NCBI RefSeq assembly: GCF_003369915.1
Contig: NW_022881647.1
Span: 1,178,001 to 1,242,000 of the forward strand
Length of the DNA: 64,000 bases
Reading direction: 5' to 3'
DNA from: Drosophila miranda
Lineage: Eukaryota; Arthropoda; Insecta; Diptera; Drosophilidae
Below, piece after piece: positions 1-10,707 of the stretch. A program made the translations under genes and the position numbers. Numbering within the stretch: position 1 is the first letter of the stretch; every line of letters begins with the position of its first letter. The notes under the pieces are model-generated. The model did no database searches. It saw nothing but the letters and a program-made list of their open reading frames with translations, and was not told the origin of the DNA.

Positions 1-740
1 GGTCTCACCAAACGTTCCGTCTCGCTTTTGCACGTGCACCGCATAGTCAGTCAGTCGCTTCGTCTCTGTCGGTCAGACAGTTTGACGTTTGCTGCTGGTG
101 CTGCCATCGCACACAGATCCTGTTGGAAATGTGCGCGCCACTTGGCAATGTCCGTTAGGAAGTTTAAATGCAATTTGTGGAGATAATGTTTTTTATCCCC
201 AATCGGCCGACTAATTATTTCGAATTAAATAAAACTCGGCGCAGAAATAAAATTACGATATGTTCTTTAATGCGTGACATCCAAATTGCAAGTGTGGCTT
301 GCCTGCCCTTTACATTGCCGCTCCGATCGCTAAGCGCAGCTTCGCTCGGCCGACGTCGGTAGGCAGACGCAAAGCGGAGATAGCGAAGAGCGAGCTGGCA
401 GAGAGCGTTTAGCAGGGCAAGCAAGCGCAGAGCTTTAACAAACAAATGAGTGACATAGACATAAGTAACAAACAAAATAAGCGGCTGAGGGCCAAGAATT
501 AGGTGCTATTTGGCAAGCAGCTAATCGGCTGGGTTCTGCTCCGAACACAATTTTTGAATCGAAATCAAATTTTGGCAGGCAAGAGAGAAAAATCTGCATT
601 CTCGCTATAATAATGGATAAGGCCGTTCTTGATCGTCGAAATTGTGGATCAAAAAATATATGGTATATATAGTTTCCATAGGACTCTTCAATATAATTTT
701 TCCTAGATTATTATATTCATTTTACTAGTAAATTTATAGG
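1..740. other. Non-coding sequence downstream of SMC2
   Basis: No gene can be supported here. The short open frames on both strands have no recognisable domain and overlap each other. The stretch lies beyond the 3' end of the minus-strand SMC2 gene. The first 130 bases contain repeated TCAGTC motifs that resemble a Drosophila initiator, so the 5' end of a plus-strand neighbour is possible, but nothing confirms it. Confidence 0.4.
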
Positions 741-750
741 TAAAATAGTA

Positions 751-756
751 TTTATT
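751..756 (-). promoter_or_regulatory. Poly(A) signal of SMC2
   Basis: Reads AATAAA on the minus strand, about 110 bases past the SMC2 stop codon, a normal place for the cleavage signal. Confidence 0.6.
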
Positions 757-864
757 TTCAGTACTTCAATTATTTGTATATGTACATGAATTCTCTCGTG
801 AATTCAGATGAAATTTAAATTTTCAAAATGAGAATGAAATAGTAGAACCAGCATTGAAAACTGA

Positions 865-3800
865 TCAACGTTTGTGGACACCGGTGGTGCCCGATCTGCT
901 GACCTGCCGCGAGACGGTAGAGACGCCCTCCTCGAAAAGCGTGCGAAACAGCACATTTGCATGATTGAAGAGGCCGTCCTTGAGCGACACAATAAGGAAC
1001 TGAGAGTTGGTAAAGTGCTGCTTCAACATGCTGCCAATGTTCTGCGTGTGCGACATGTCCAGGGCGGCGTCCACCTCGTCCAATATATAGAGGGGAGCTG
1101 GCGAGAACTTGAGCATGGCCAGGACAAGGGATAGAGCCACCAGAGACTTTTGGCCACCGGACAATTCACCGAGACTCTCCTTCCACGTGCCATTGAAGCC
1201 GACCTTGATCTCAAGGCCTGTTAGACAGCCGTTGGTCAGGACGGGATTGAGACGGGCATCGGCACCCGGCAGGAGAGCGCTGAAAATGCTACTGAAATTG
1301 CTGTTAACCTCGGTGGCCGCGCGGTTCAGCTGTTCCTGCTCCTCTTCGTTCATTTTCACAATAATTTTCTTAATCTTCTCCTTGTCGAGGGCCACGATGT
1401 TGCGGCGACGCTGTGTCTCGTCGTAGTTCTCTTGCTCTCGGGTCAGAATCGCGATGGCATTCATGTTAAGCGTTCGCTCCATTTTATCCTTACTCTCCTG
1501 CATCTGTTCCAGCTTGTTGCCAGCTTCAATGGGATTCGTCTTGCTGTAGTCGTAGCGGGTGTTCTTCACGCCAAAGGCACTTTTTTCCTCTGGAATCCAG
1601 GGATACTTTACCTCTAGGTCTTGAATCCGCCTCTTGGCCTCGTTGGTCTGAGAGCCGGACTTGCTCTTTTCATTCTCCTTTTCCTTTACCTGCAGCTCAA
1701 GTTCCTGGTTCTGCTTTTCCATCTTTTCCCTCTTCACCTGCAAATTTCGCATCTCCTTGTTCTGGGCATGTAGCTTATCCTTCTGCGCTTTAATGCCCTG
1801 CTCGAGCTCCGCCACCTCGGACACTGCACTAGAGCTCTTCTCCTGCAGAGCAGCCAGATCGGCGATGAACTTCTCGAGATTTTCGACCATCTCCTGGTGC
1901 TGCTGCTTGGATGATTCAATGGTTTTCTGCAGCTCAGTGATCTCTAGCTTCAGTGTCTCGAACTCCTGCTCTCGCTTCTTCCAATTGGCACTCGACTTCT
2001 CCGCCCTCTGCTTGGTCTCCTTCACCTCATTGGCTGCCGACTTTAGCTCGCGCTCGCGATACCCCTTGGCATCGGCCAACTTTGCTTCGATATCCTTGAT
2101 CTTGACCTGGGAGGTCTTCTGCTTTTCCCGGGAATCTGCATTCTGCTGCTCCAAGGACTGGACCTTCTCCTTCATCTCCTCGATCTCGGCCTGGTTCTGC
2201 TGGAATGTGGTCTGGGCCAGACGGCTTTTGCACATGGTCAGCTCGTGCTGGCGCAGATCAAGATTCTCTTTAATCTTGTTGTACGAGTGGGCCAGATTCT
2301 CGATGGAACTGCAAATAGATTGATATAATTGGAATTAAATTGTGCCTTGCGTTGTGCCTCTTCCTCTGCACATACGCCATTTCCTGCTCCACACGCTGCA
2401 ACTCGACCTCGAGTTTCTTGTAATTCTTTTCCAATTCCCGGATAGAGTGCAATTCCTCCAAGATGTTTGCTCCCTTAGGCGCAGCACCACCCGACACAGT
2501 GCCGTGCGGGTCCACCAAGTCGCCTTCCAATGTAACCGAACGGCAATTTATACGCGGATCGTAGCTGACCTGCAGAAGGAATACGAATGGTGAGGAAAGA
2601 ATCTATATTGCTATGCTGATGCCCCATCTGTCACCTACCTTCTTGGCCACGTCCAGATCTTTACAGATTAGAACGCTGCCAAAGCAAAGCTTCATGACCG
2701 GCTCATAGTAGCGATCGTACTGGACAAGGGACAGGGCCCACTGGACATTCTCTGGGCCAACCTTGCTCTGGGCATCCTGTTAAGCGATTGCGAATTAATC
2801 TTGTTGATGGGCATCATGGTGACACGCCGCAGCAAGTTGCCCCTCTGCAGGATCTTCTTGCTGGTCACATCATCGTCCGTCACATAACTATACAACTGGG
2901 GGCCAAAAATCGGATATTAGTCACAAGGAAATTCCCAACTCCAGAACTACATGAGGCACTTACACTTCCGCCTGCTGCGGTCATCAAGGCCATGGAGTTT
3001 TGCATATCGGACACCTGAAAGAGCTTCCCACCATGCCACGCTCTTTGCGGCGATCAAAGTTCGGCTCTGGATCCTGGTACTGCAGATCGTAGCGAGAGGC
3101 ATTGCAACGATCCAGCTCTCGCTTAAGGTCACGCCTGCGCGTGTGCATCTGGTTTCTCTGCTCCCGCAGCTGCTCGAACTGCCCGCTCTCATAGTTGAGG
3201 CCCTGCAGTTGTCGCTCAAGGCTCTGGATCTCCACCAGAAGCTGGTCGTGCAGACCCTTGTCCTTTACATAGGCAGCATCGTTCGTCTGCGTTTCGCCCT
3301 GTTTTTGTTTCAAAAGACCTCGTGTGTGCCGCAGCTCCATCTCCGAGGTTTTGATTGTGGTCTGTGCTTCGCTCAACTGTTCCTTAGCCACTGAAAAGCG
3401 AAGCAGAATAGGTAAGGTAAGCAAAGATGGTAATCGTTGCATAAAGGAGTCACCCACCTATTAGCTGCTCCTGCAATGTGCTCGCCTGACCATCCTCATT
3501 GGTGGACAGACCCTGAGAGACAGCCTCGAGCTTCCGCCGGGCAGCTTCATAGGCCTTGGTATCGATCGCATCTGCCTCTTTTAGAGCTTCAAATTCCCCC
3601 TGAACCTTTGACATGGCGGCCTCCTTTTTGGTGAGAGCACGCTCGTCGTCGGCAATGTTCTTGGCGGCCGTACTTATCTTCCGCTGGTCTTGTTCAAGGG
3701 TGCCCTGCGCTGCCTTCAGGCTGCCCGAGGCTTTGGCCTCCTGGGCACGCTTAGCACTCAGTTGGGCCTCGAGCTCCTTTATCGATCCACCCATCTCGGC

Positions 3801-4793
3801 ATCAATCTTCTCCTGCATCTCCTTGAGAGCGATTTCAATAGCTTCCATTTCTTCCAAGTTCTTGTCACGCGTCCAAAGGCAACTGGCTATGCGATCGTCT
3901 ATCTCTTGTTCACTAGTCTCCAACAGTTTCAGTTCTTCGCACAGCTTCAGGTAATTCGCAGAGATGAAGATTCTGGTTAGATAATCGATTTCGCGCTTGA
4001 GTTTATTGTACTCCTCGTGGGCAGCGCGTTCCTCTTGCAGCTTGACCAGCTTGGGATAGACCTCCTCCTCCAACAAAGCTTTGGTCTCCCGCACTTTGGA
4101 TTCCTTTTTATCGATTAGATTCTTGGTGGCATCGCGCTTTCTCTTATACTGGCTGGTGCCAGCGGCCTCCTCCACCATGGAGAGCACCTGCATGCAAAGA
4201 GACAGTAAAACAGCTTGTGGAAGAGAGCGGTAGAGACGCCTGTACTTACCTCCTTGGGCTTCATGTTGAGCACTTGCTGGATCTTGCCCTGCATGATCAA
4301 GAAGTTGGGATTGTTCACATTCAATTGGATGGAACAGAAGAAATCCTGCACCTTCTTGTTCTGCACGATCTTGCCATTGATCATGAATTTGTTCTTGCCA
4401 CCGACTACGACCTGGCGGGCCACCGAAATCTCGCGGCACTTCTCGTACCCCGTCGGACACTGCAGGGCATTTGTGTTGTCGAACACAATGGTCACCGTTG
4501 CCTTCGTTATACCCGCCTGTCCATTCTTGTACACCAAGTCTTGCAGAGCGGAGGTGCACACCTTTAAATTGTTTCTGGCGCATTAAATAATGTTGTGTTA
4601 TATGTATCTGGCGGAACTTACATTCTGCAGATTACTGATGCCCAGCACGAAGCAAATGCTGTCCAAAATGCTGGATTTCCCGGATCCGTTCAGACCGGTG
4701 ATGGCCGTAAACTCCGGATCGAAGCCATCGATTTCCGTGCGCCGACCGTACGATTTGAAGCCGTCGAGCACCAGCTTTTTTACGTATGTACAT
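865..4793 (-). pseudogene. SMC2: SMC2 condensin ATPase gene, seven exons, frame-damaged
   Basis: SMC2 pairs with SMC4 in condensin and compacts chromosomes in mitosis and meiosis. Exons on the minus strand are 4793-4622, 4561-4250, 4187-3458, 3390-2964, 2895-2639, 2569-2376 and 2308-865, with GT-AG introns of about 55-80 bases. Exon 1 has the Walker A loop (GLNGSGKSS), the middle exons form coiled coil around a hinge, and exon 7 has the signature LGELSGGQKSL and Walker B LYILDEVDAALD. The summed length, about 1,180 residues, is normal. Three lesions are visible. The only suitable ATG (4793) is out of frame with exon 1 by what looks like a 4-base insertion, and the true frame has a stop upstream. 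One G is missing near 3027-3029 in the conserved RGMVG region. A shift near 2775-2790 separates the SLN segment from the VGPENVQWALS segment. Either this is a decaying copy or the assembly has indel errors. Identity is certain; pseudogene status is likely. Confidence 0.85.
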
Positions 4794-4872
4794 ATTGCTG
4801 CAACTTATTCACAATTCAATTCCGTTTTACTTCGCGTCTCTTTTAGCGCCAATTCAGAAGTGGCGTCTGTTT

Positions 4873-4883
4873 CAGTGTTGCCA
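4873..4883 (-). promoter_or_regulatory. Possible SMC2 core-promoter element
   Basis: Minus strand reads TGGCAACACTG about 80 bases upstream of the SMC2 ATG. It partly matches a TATA-less Drosophila core-promoter motif. Weak, position-based evidence only. Confidence 0.25.
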
Positions 4884-5033
4884 TCTTAGCTTATTTTACG
4901 CTAGATTTGGCTAGCAAATAGCTTGAAAAATAATTGACATGCTTATAGCTTGAAATCTAGCTTATTTAACAGTTCATTTAGCTTATTTTGGCTAAAAATA
5001 ATTTAGTAAAAACAATTTGTTTTTTTATTTTTT
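4884..5033. other. AT-rich intergenic with TAGCTT words
   Basis: Very AT-rich sequence with several copies of a TAGCTTATTT-like word and T-runs running into the assembly gap. No coding potential is visible. Confidence 0.4.
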
Positions 5034-5083
5034 NNNNNNNNNNNNNNNNNNNNNNNNNNNNNNNNNNNNNNNNNNNNNNNNNN
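5034..5083. other. Assembly gap (50 N)
   Basis: Exactly 50 unknown bases, which looks like a placeholder of unknown true size. The link between SMC2 and the tandem array rests on this join. Confidence 0.98.
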
Positions 5084-5697
5084 CACGAAACGGTCAAGGT
5101 CCGATATCACAGGAGTGTGGATACCAAATTTGGTTGCTCTGGCTTTTATAGGTTCTGAGATCTTGAACTCATATTTTGCAATTGGCAAAGCCGACCTGAA
5201 ACCTGTGTGTTAGAGAGAGACAGAGCGAGTAAGAATGAAATTGTTTTCTTGATTCTGGCTATAATAATTATACGATCTGGTTGAGATCTTACATTCTAAA
5301 ACATATAGTCATCCTCTAAGATTCTGCGTTTTTGGTTTTATCGTATCTTTAAAAATGTGGATGCCACAGATTTTCGTCCTTTGTGGGGTTTTGAAATATT
5401 TTTGTAGCAGTGACATATCACAGAAGTCTGGATACAAAACATCGTTGCTCTAGCTCTTATAGTCTTTGAGCACTAGGCGCTGAAGGGGACGGACAGACGG
5501 ACGGACGGACAGACGGACAGAAGGACGGACGGACAGACGGACAGACAGACATGGCTCAATCGACTCGGCTATTGATGCTGATCAAGAATATATATACTTT
5601 ATGGGGTCGGAAACGATTCCTTCTGGACGTTACACACATCCACTTTTACCACAAATCTAATATACCCCAATACTCATTTTGAGTATCGGGTATAATA
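5084..5697 (+). mobile_element. Helitron/DINE-1-like element, right part (copy H0)
   Basis: Matches the right-hand 600 bases of the 1.1-kb elements at 28906-29997, 34413-35513 and 40092-41189. It carries the GGACGGACA minisatellite block, the CGACTCGGCTATTGATGCTG stretch common in Drosophila DINE-1-type repeats, and the terminal AGTATCGGGTATA. Its left part is lost in the gap. A GA-rich run (GAGAGAGACAGAGCGAG) lies near 5211. No coding capacity, so non-autonomous. Confidence 0.75.
5487..5550. repeat. GGACGGACA minisatellite in H0
   Basis: Array of 4- and 8-base GGAC/GGACAGAC units. Related arrays of different length sit in the other element copies at about 29806-29852, 35308-35370 and 41006-41047. 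Confidence 0.85.
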
Positions 5698-6152
5698 ACA
5701 AGATATAAAAAAGCGCTAAAGATTAGCTTGTTTATATTATTATCAGGCCCAAGACTTTCGGCAGTCTACCGACCATTCCATGCCCAATAAATTAAATTTG
5801 GCCAAAAAATCTGATGCCATAATTATGGCGATTTATTTGTTTCATTTCATTGAGAGTCAGATCAATCATAATACTATATTCCTAAATATTCCGTAGAAGG
5901 TATAACATAGTCGATCAAATAGCAGTCTATATTAAAAAAATATGGCAAATGTTTACAATTATTTCTGTTTGGCATTCGCACGCTCCCGCGAACGTGTTTT
6001 GGCACTCTCTCTCTCTCTTGTTCTGTTTGTGCTCTGTTATCGGTCAGCTCTTTTTGCAACAAAGCTCTCGCAGGCCTTTCAAATAGCTAGCTAATGGAAT
6101 GATTTAGCAGTATAGCTCTGGCAGTGAATGAATTAAGTTCCTAACAAGCAAA
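5698..6152 (+). promoter_or_regulatory. Unit A upstream region: displaced 3' block plus Cyp12 promoter
   Basis: Begins AACAAGATATAAAAAAGCGC, the block that follows the feo A-run in every spacer. It contains an AATAAA near 5786, so the first part may be the displaced 3' end of an upstream Cyp12 gene. A CTCTCTCTCTCTC tract near 6007-6019 (a GAGA-factor/CLAMP-type site) lies about 140 bases before the Cyp12 ATG and is the best promoter-element candidate. Confidence 0.45.
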
Positions 6153-7857
6153 ATGTTGAAAGTGCGCAGCGGTCTATCTATAATTCAGGCGCAAAAAGCA
6201 GCCCTCTCTGTCAACAGTCCGCTGGTAAATATATAGTATACATATAGATCCGATATGACAGTGATATACGTTTTTAAATCTCTTGTAGCGTTGGCAGACC
6301 ACAGCAGCTGTAGCAGAGCCCAGAAATGATGCTAGTACAACTTTTCTGTCTACTGTTTGGAATTTTATGCCTGGAGGAAAATATAGCAAACTGGACATTG
6401 TGAAATTGTTCAAAGCTTTGCAAGACGACTATGGAAACATATTATATTTACCAGGTATGATGGGAGGTACGTCATACCTGATGACTCACAATCCCAAGGA
6501 CTTCGAGGTCGTGTTCCGGAACGAAGGAGTGTGGCCGCATCGGCCTGGCAGCGATACTCTTCGCTATCATCGGAAGACTCATAGAAAGGATTTCTTCCAG
6601 GGAGTGGAGGGAGCTTTACCCACACAAGGAAAAACCTGGAGCGACTTTCGATCGGCTGTAAATCCTATCCTAATGCAGCCGAAGAACGTGCGGCTTTACT
6701 ATAAGAAGATGTCCCAGTGAACCAGGAGTTTGTGCAACGGTGCGTATGACTGATAATAAATCCCTGTTTACGCTCAAGTATGTTCTCCCCCTTCACATTA
6801 TTAAAGCACTCCGTGATATCGATACCCAGGAAGCTCCAGATGATTTCTTAAACGTTATAAATCGGTGGACCCTCGAGTCAGTCTCTGTGGTGGCTCTGGA
6901 CAAGCAGTTGGACTGCTCAAAGAGTCGGGCGATAACGACCAGGCTGTGTCACTTTTCAAGTAGCTGGACGATTTTTTTGAATTAACAGCCGATCTGGAGA
7001 TGAAGCCCTCCATCTGGCGTTACGTTAAAACACCAAGCTAATGAAGCTAATGAAGTCCTAGATGGCGTTCAAGAAATAACTTCAGCGTATGTAGTCGAAG
7101 CTATAGAGCGTCTAGAGAAAGAGGCAAGGAGGGTGTTGTCCGCCCTGAGAGCGAGCAGAGTGTACTGGAAAAGCTGCTCAAGATCGACAAAAAGGTGTCG
7201 ACGGTTATGGCCATGGACATGCTAATGGCCGGAGTGGATACCGTACGTAGTCTGTTGTTCTCATACATCCTTTTTTTCCAGACCTCATCGATGAAGAACG
7301 TTCCCTATCTACGTGCCTGCATCAAGAGTCCACAACGATCTATCCTTTGGTCATCGGCAATGGCCGGTTTCTCAATCGGGACAGCGTTTTGAGCGGATAC
7401 AAGTGCCAGCTGGTACCTGTGTGTCGATGGTTCCCCTGAGCTTGCTATCAAGCGAGGAGCACTTCCCAAGGCTGCTGAGTTCCTGCCAGAACGTTGGATT
7501 CGTAACGCCACAGACTCCAACGGGCAATGCCCGGCAAATGACTTGAAGCTGAAGAATCCGTTTGTGTTCTTGCCCTTCGGATTTGGACCCCGGATGTGCG
7601 TTGGAAAGCGCATCGTGGACATGGAGCTCGAGCTGGGCATCGCTCGACTCATTCGGAACTTTAGCATCGAGTTCAATCATCCCACGGAGAACGCTTTCCG
7701 CTCCTCCCTGATCAATTTGCCCAACAGTAAACACATTTCTCATCCTAAATTATCTTTACAACTGGAAAACCTTGAAGGAACTTATTTGCAATATAAAGTA
7801 GGTGTTTTTTGGCCGCACGTCAGTCAGAATCAACTTGTTTTGTGCTTTGAGGCATGA
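6153..7857 (+). pseudogene. Cyp12-A, mitochondrial P450 pseudogene
   Basis: CYP12 enzymes are mitochondrial class P450 monooxygenases of insects, several linked to xenobiotic metabolism. Exon 1 is 6153-6224 (24 codons, a basic presequence), exon 2 is 6289-6739, exon 3 ends at 7242 and exon 4 starts at 7282. The heme loop [12 protein letters not shown] is present near 7575. Damage: a 36-base deletion in exon 2 shared with C and D; loss of one A near 6717; intron 2 acceptor changed from CAG to CAT near 6798; an in-frame TAG replacing a Tyr codon near 6960; a 114-base in-frame deletion right after the exon 4 acceptor; and many one-base losses in C or G runs. The run losses could be consensus errors, but the deletion, acceptor change and stop are base-specific. 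Not expected to encode a P450. Confidence 0.9.
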
Positions 7858-8024
7858 GGCAAATCAAGCACACAAAATTTTCATTGTGCAATTTGTGCCA
7901 ACACGAGAGGCGTCACTTATCTGTGCGGAGGCATTTTCCTTGAGCAACACATTGTGCAATCGAAATCCTGCACACATCACATAAATTCCTCCATTCGCGA
8001 ATACAAGACCCATTCCCATTGGCT

Positions 8025-10114
8025 ATGGTTGACCCAACCTCCATCAAGGGAGAGATCCTTGAGATGACTGTCGAGCATGTGGAGCAGCTCCATTCAATGT
8101 GGTCCCTCATGTTCGAGCCGAAGACATGCGAGGACTTTCTGCACAAACTCAAGGCGCACGCGGATAATTTCTATACGGATCTGCTGACCGAGTCGCGGAG
8201 AAGCAGGCGGCCATCCTGGATGACAGCCGCACTCCGAGCCGAGGCCAACGACCTCACCCGATCCTCCATGAGACGGTGGACATTGGTCAGAGGCCCGACG
8301 AGGTGCCAATGATCATATTGCAGCTGAAGCTGGACAAAAGCATTGAGCATCTGCGCGAGGAGCTCTCGAAACGTCGGGCGGAGATCGGTGAGCTGCTGCT
8401 CCAGCAGGAGCAGCTCTGCGAAGAGCTGGGCGCACTGCCGCTCCCTCTACTGGCGGACCCGCTGCCTGCCGATGAGATGGACGGCTTTCGCGACCATCTC
8501 GACAACCTGCGCTCTCAGCGCGCAGTGCGCCAGACGGAGCTGGACCAGCTGCGCAAGGCCATCAAGCATGACATGAAGATGCTCGAGCTGATGCCCCAGA
8601 CCGATGCAGAGGATGCCTACTGAACGATCTAGCCACAATCTAACACCAGAGACACTAGAGCGGCTGCGGCAGATGCGCAACAGTTATGCGAGCAGATCCA
8701 GGAGCTGCGCTCCAAAATCCATGACATGCGCGAAAAGATCTACGTGCTGTGGATCGCCTCCAGGAGACGGACGAGAGCGCCATGCACGAGTGCGCGAGTT
8801 CACCGAGAATACGCAGCGCACCTATGACATCCTCCATTCAGAGCTGCAGCGCTGCCAGGCACTGCGCAGCCAGAACCTCAAGACGTTCATCGAGCAGCTG
8901 CGCGTCGAGATAAGCAAGTGGTGGGATCTAACGCTCAAGAGCCAGCAGGAGCGCAAGCGTTTCTCCAACTACTACAATAAGTATTACAACGAAGACCTGT
9001 TGGAGCTGCACGAGCTTGAGCTGGATGATCTGAAGAGCTTCTACACGTGCAACAAGGAGATTTTCGATCTGTACGAGAGCCGTTCAGAACTTTGGTCCCG
9101 CATGCAGGCTCTAGAGCAAAGGCCAACGAGCCGAATCGTTTCAACAATCGTGGCGCCAGTTCCTTAAAGAGGAAAAGGAACGCAAGGCCATCACCTCGAA
9201 GCTGCCCAAGATTGAGCAGCAGATCACTGAACTGGTGCACGCCTATGAGGTGCAATCGCATGGCCCGTTTCTGGTTTATGGCGAGAACATACTGGAGCTG
9301 ATGGCTGGCGAATGGGAGAACTATCAGCAGGCCAAGCAGAGCTCGGCCGCAAGAAGGCCCCGCCCACCACGAGGACGGGCAGCAGCAGCAAATTGATGAT
9401 GCACCGCCGACTGCCGTTCAATGCCCCTCGCACGCCCCGAACTTTGAAGAACATGTCCTCAATGTCGACCTCGACAATGTCGTTGCGCAAGACCCAACAA
9501 TCCAGCTGATCACTCCCAATATGACCAAGAGCACTGGGAACCTGCACAAGCGACTGAATCCATCAGCAGCCGCCAGCTCTTCGGGTATCGGACTCCCAAC
9601 GCCAAGCGCAGCCTCATGAGCTCTCTGAATTCGATACGCCCGTCGCCGTCTACCGCACAGCGCTGGCCAACAGCCAGCTGAAGGCGTCCAAGTCGCACTA
9701 AAGCGGTCCGCGTCCTGACAACACATTGCGTTGCAGCGGGGGATTGGGCAGACGCAGCATTGCACACGCTCGAAAAGAAGCCACGCACAAAATCACGGTG
9801 CCGGATACAAGATCGCCCAGCGATTCCGAGTATATGACGATGAGACCACTGAAAATGACCGCGAAGCCGGGATCTCCTATGAAGAATTGGTGCCCACGAG
9901 TCGCTCCTCAGTGCTGCCCGTCGGCGGGCTCAGCATCAGCGCAATCGCGTGGCTATGCCACGAATTCGCCATGTCCTCGTAAACCACAATTCGGTGGCGT
10001 TGGCCGCCAACACACCGTCAAAGCAGGCGTCAATCAGGAGGAGAGGCCTCGATTTGGCAATCAATTGAAGCTCCCATCGCACGTGAAAGTCGCATGTGGC
10101 CGAATCCACGATGA
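8025..10114 (+). pseudogene. feo: feo-A, PRC1/Ase1-family retrocopy, frameshifted
   Basis: Fascetto (feo) is the Drosophila PRC1/MAP65/Ase1 protein, which bundles antiparallel microtubules in the spindle midzone. The copy starts at MVDPTSIKGE and runs about 700 codons without introns to a TGA at 10112-10114. The family's spectrin-like microtubule-binding core is clear in the middle (NRGGQFLKEEKERK and GPFLVYGENILELMAGEW in intact copies), followed by a basic Ser/Thr-rich tail. Several one-base losses break the frame, for example at about 8200, 8627, 8690, 8755 and 9117. It lies 170 bases after the Cyp12 tail in the same orientation. AATAAA at 10207-10212 and an A-run at 10246-10256 follow, the signature of a processed transcript. 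Confidence 0.88.
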
Positions 10115-10206
10115 GATTATTGGAATTTTTATTTGCGTTTTATGGTTGATTTCATTTTTTGTACCTTTATCGTTTATCTCTGTTTCATTTATTTTCGATG
10201 TTGGCC

Positions 10207-10256
10207 AATAAAAATTAAATTACCTTCAAGAAGGACAACCGAACCAAAAAAAAAAA
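10207..10256 (+). terminator. feo-A poly(A) signal and encoded A-run
   Basis: AATAAA is followed after about 33 bases by 11 A residues, then TAAGATATAAAAAAGCGC. The same layout ends the other feo copies, with A-run length varying between copies. Confidence 0.75.
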
Positions 10257-10707
10257 TAAGATATAAAAAAGCGCTAAAGATTAGCTTGTTTATATTATTA
10301 TCAGGCCCAAAACTTTCGGCAGTCTACCGACCATTCCATGCCCAATAAATTAAATTTGGCCAAAAAATCTGATGCATAATTATGGCGATTTATTTGTTTC
10401 ATTTCATGAGAGTCAGATCAATCATAATACTATATTCCTAAATATTCCGTAGAAGGTATAACATAGTCGATCAAATAGCAGTCTATATTAAAAAATATGG
10501 CAAATGTTTACAATTATTTCTGTTTGGCATTCGCACGCTCCGCGAACGTGTTTTGGCACTCTCTCTCTCTCTTGTTCTGTTTGTGCTCTGTTATCGGTCA
10601 GCTCTTTTTGCAAACAAAGCTCTCGCAGGCCTTTCAAATAGCTAGCTAATGGAATGATTTAGCAGTATAGCTCTGGCAGTGAATGAATTAAGTTCCTAAC
10701 AAGCAAA
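10257..10707 (+). promoter_or_regulatory. Unit A-B spacer and Cyp12-B promoter region
   Basis: Near-identical to 5698-6152. No Helitron-like element lies between the feo-A A-run and this block, so it preserves an apparent empty insertion site. The CT-repeat tract recurs near 10559-10573. Confidence 0.5.

Noticed and set aside
168..475. 64- and 86-codon frames near the left edge
   Set aside because: They overlap on opposite strands, show no domain and no codon pattern suggesting coding.
1661..2323. 220-codon plus-strand frame rich in Ser, Phe and Cys
   Set aside because: It is the antisense shadow of the SMC2 coiled coil.
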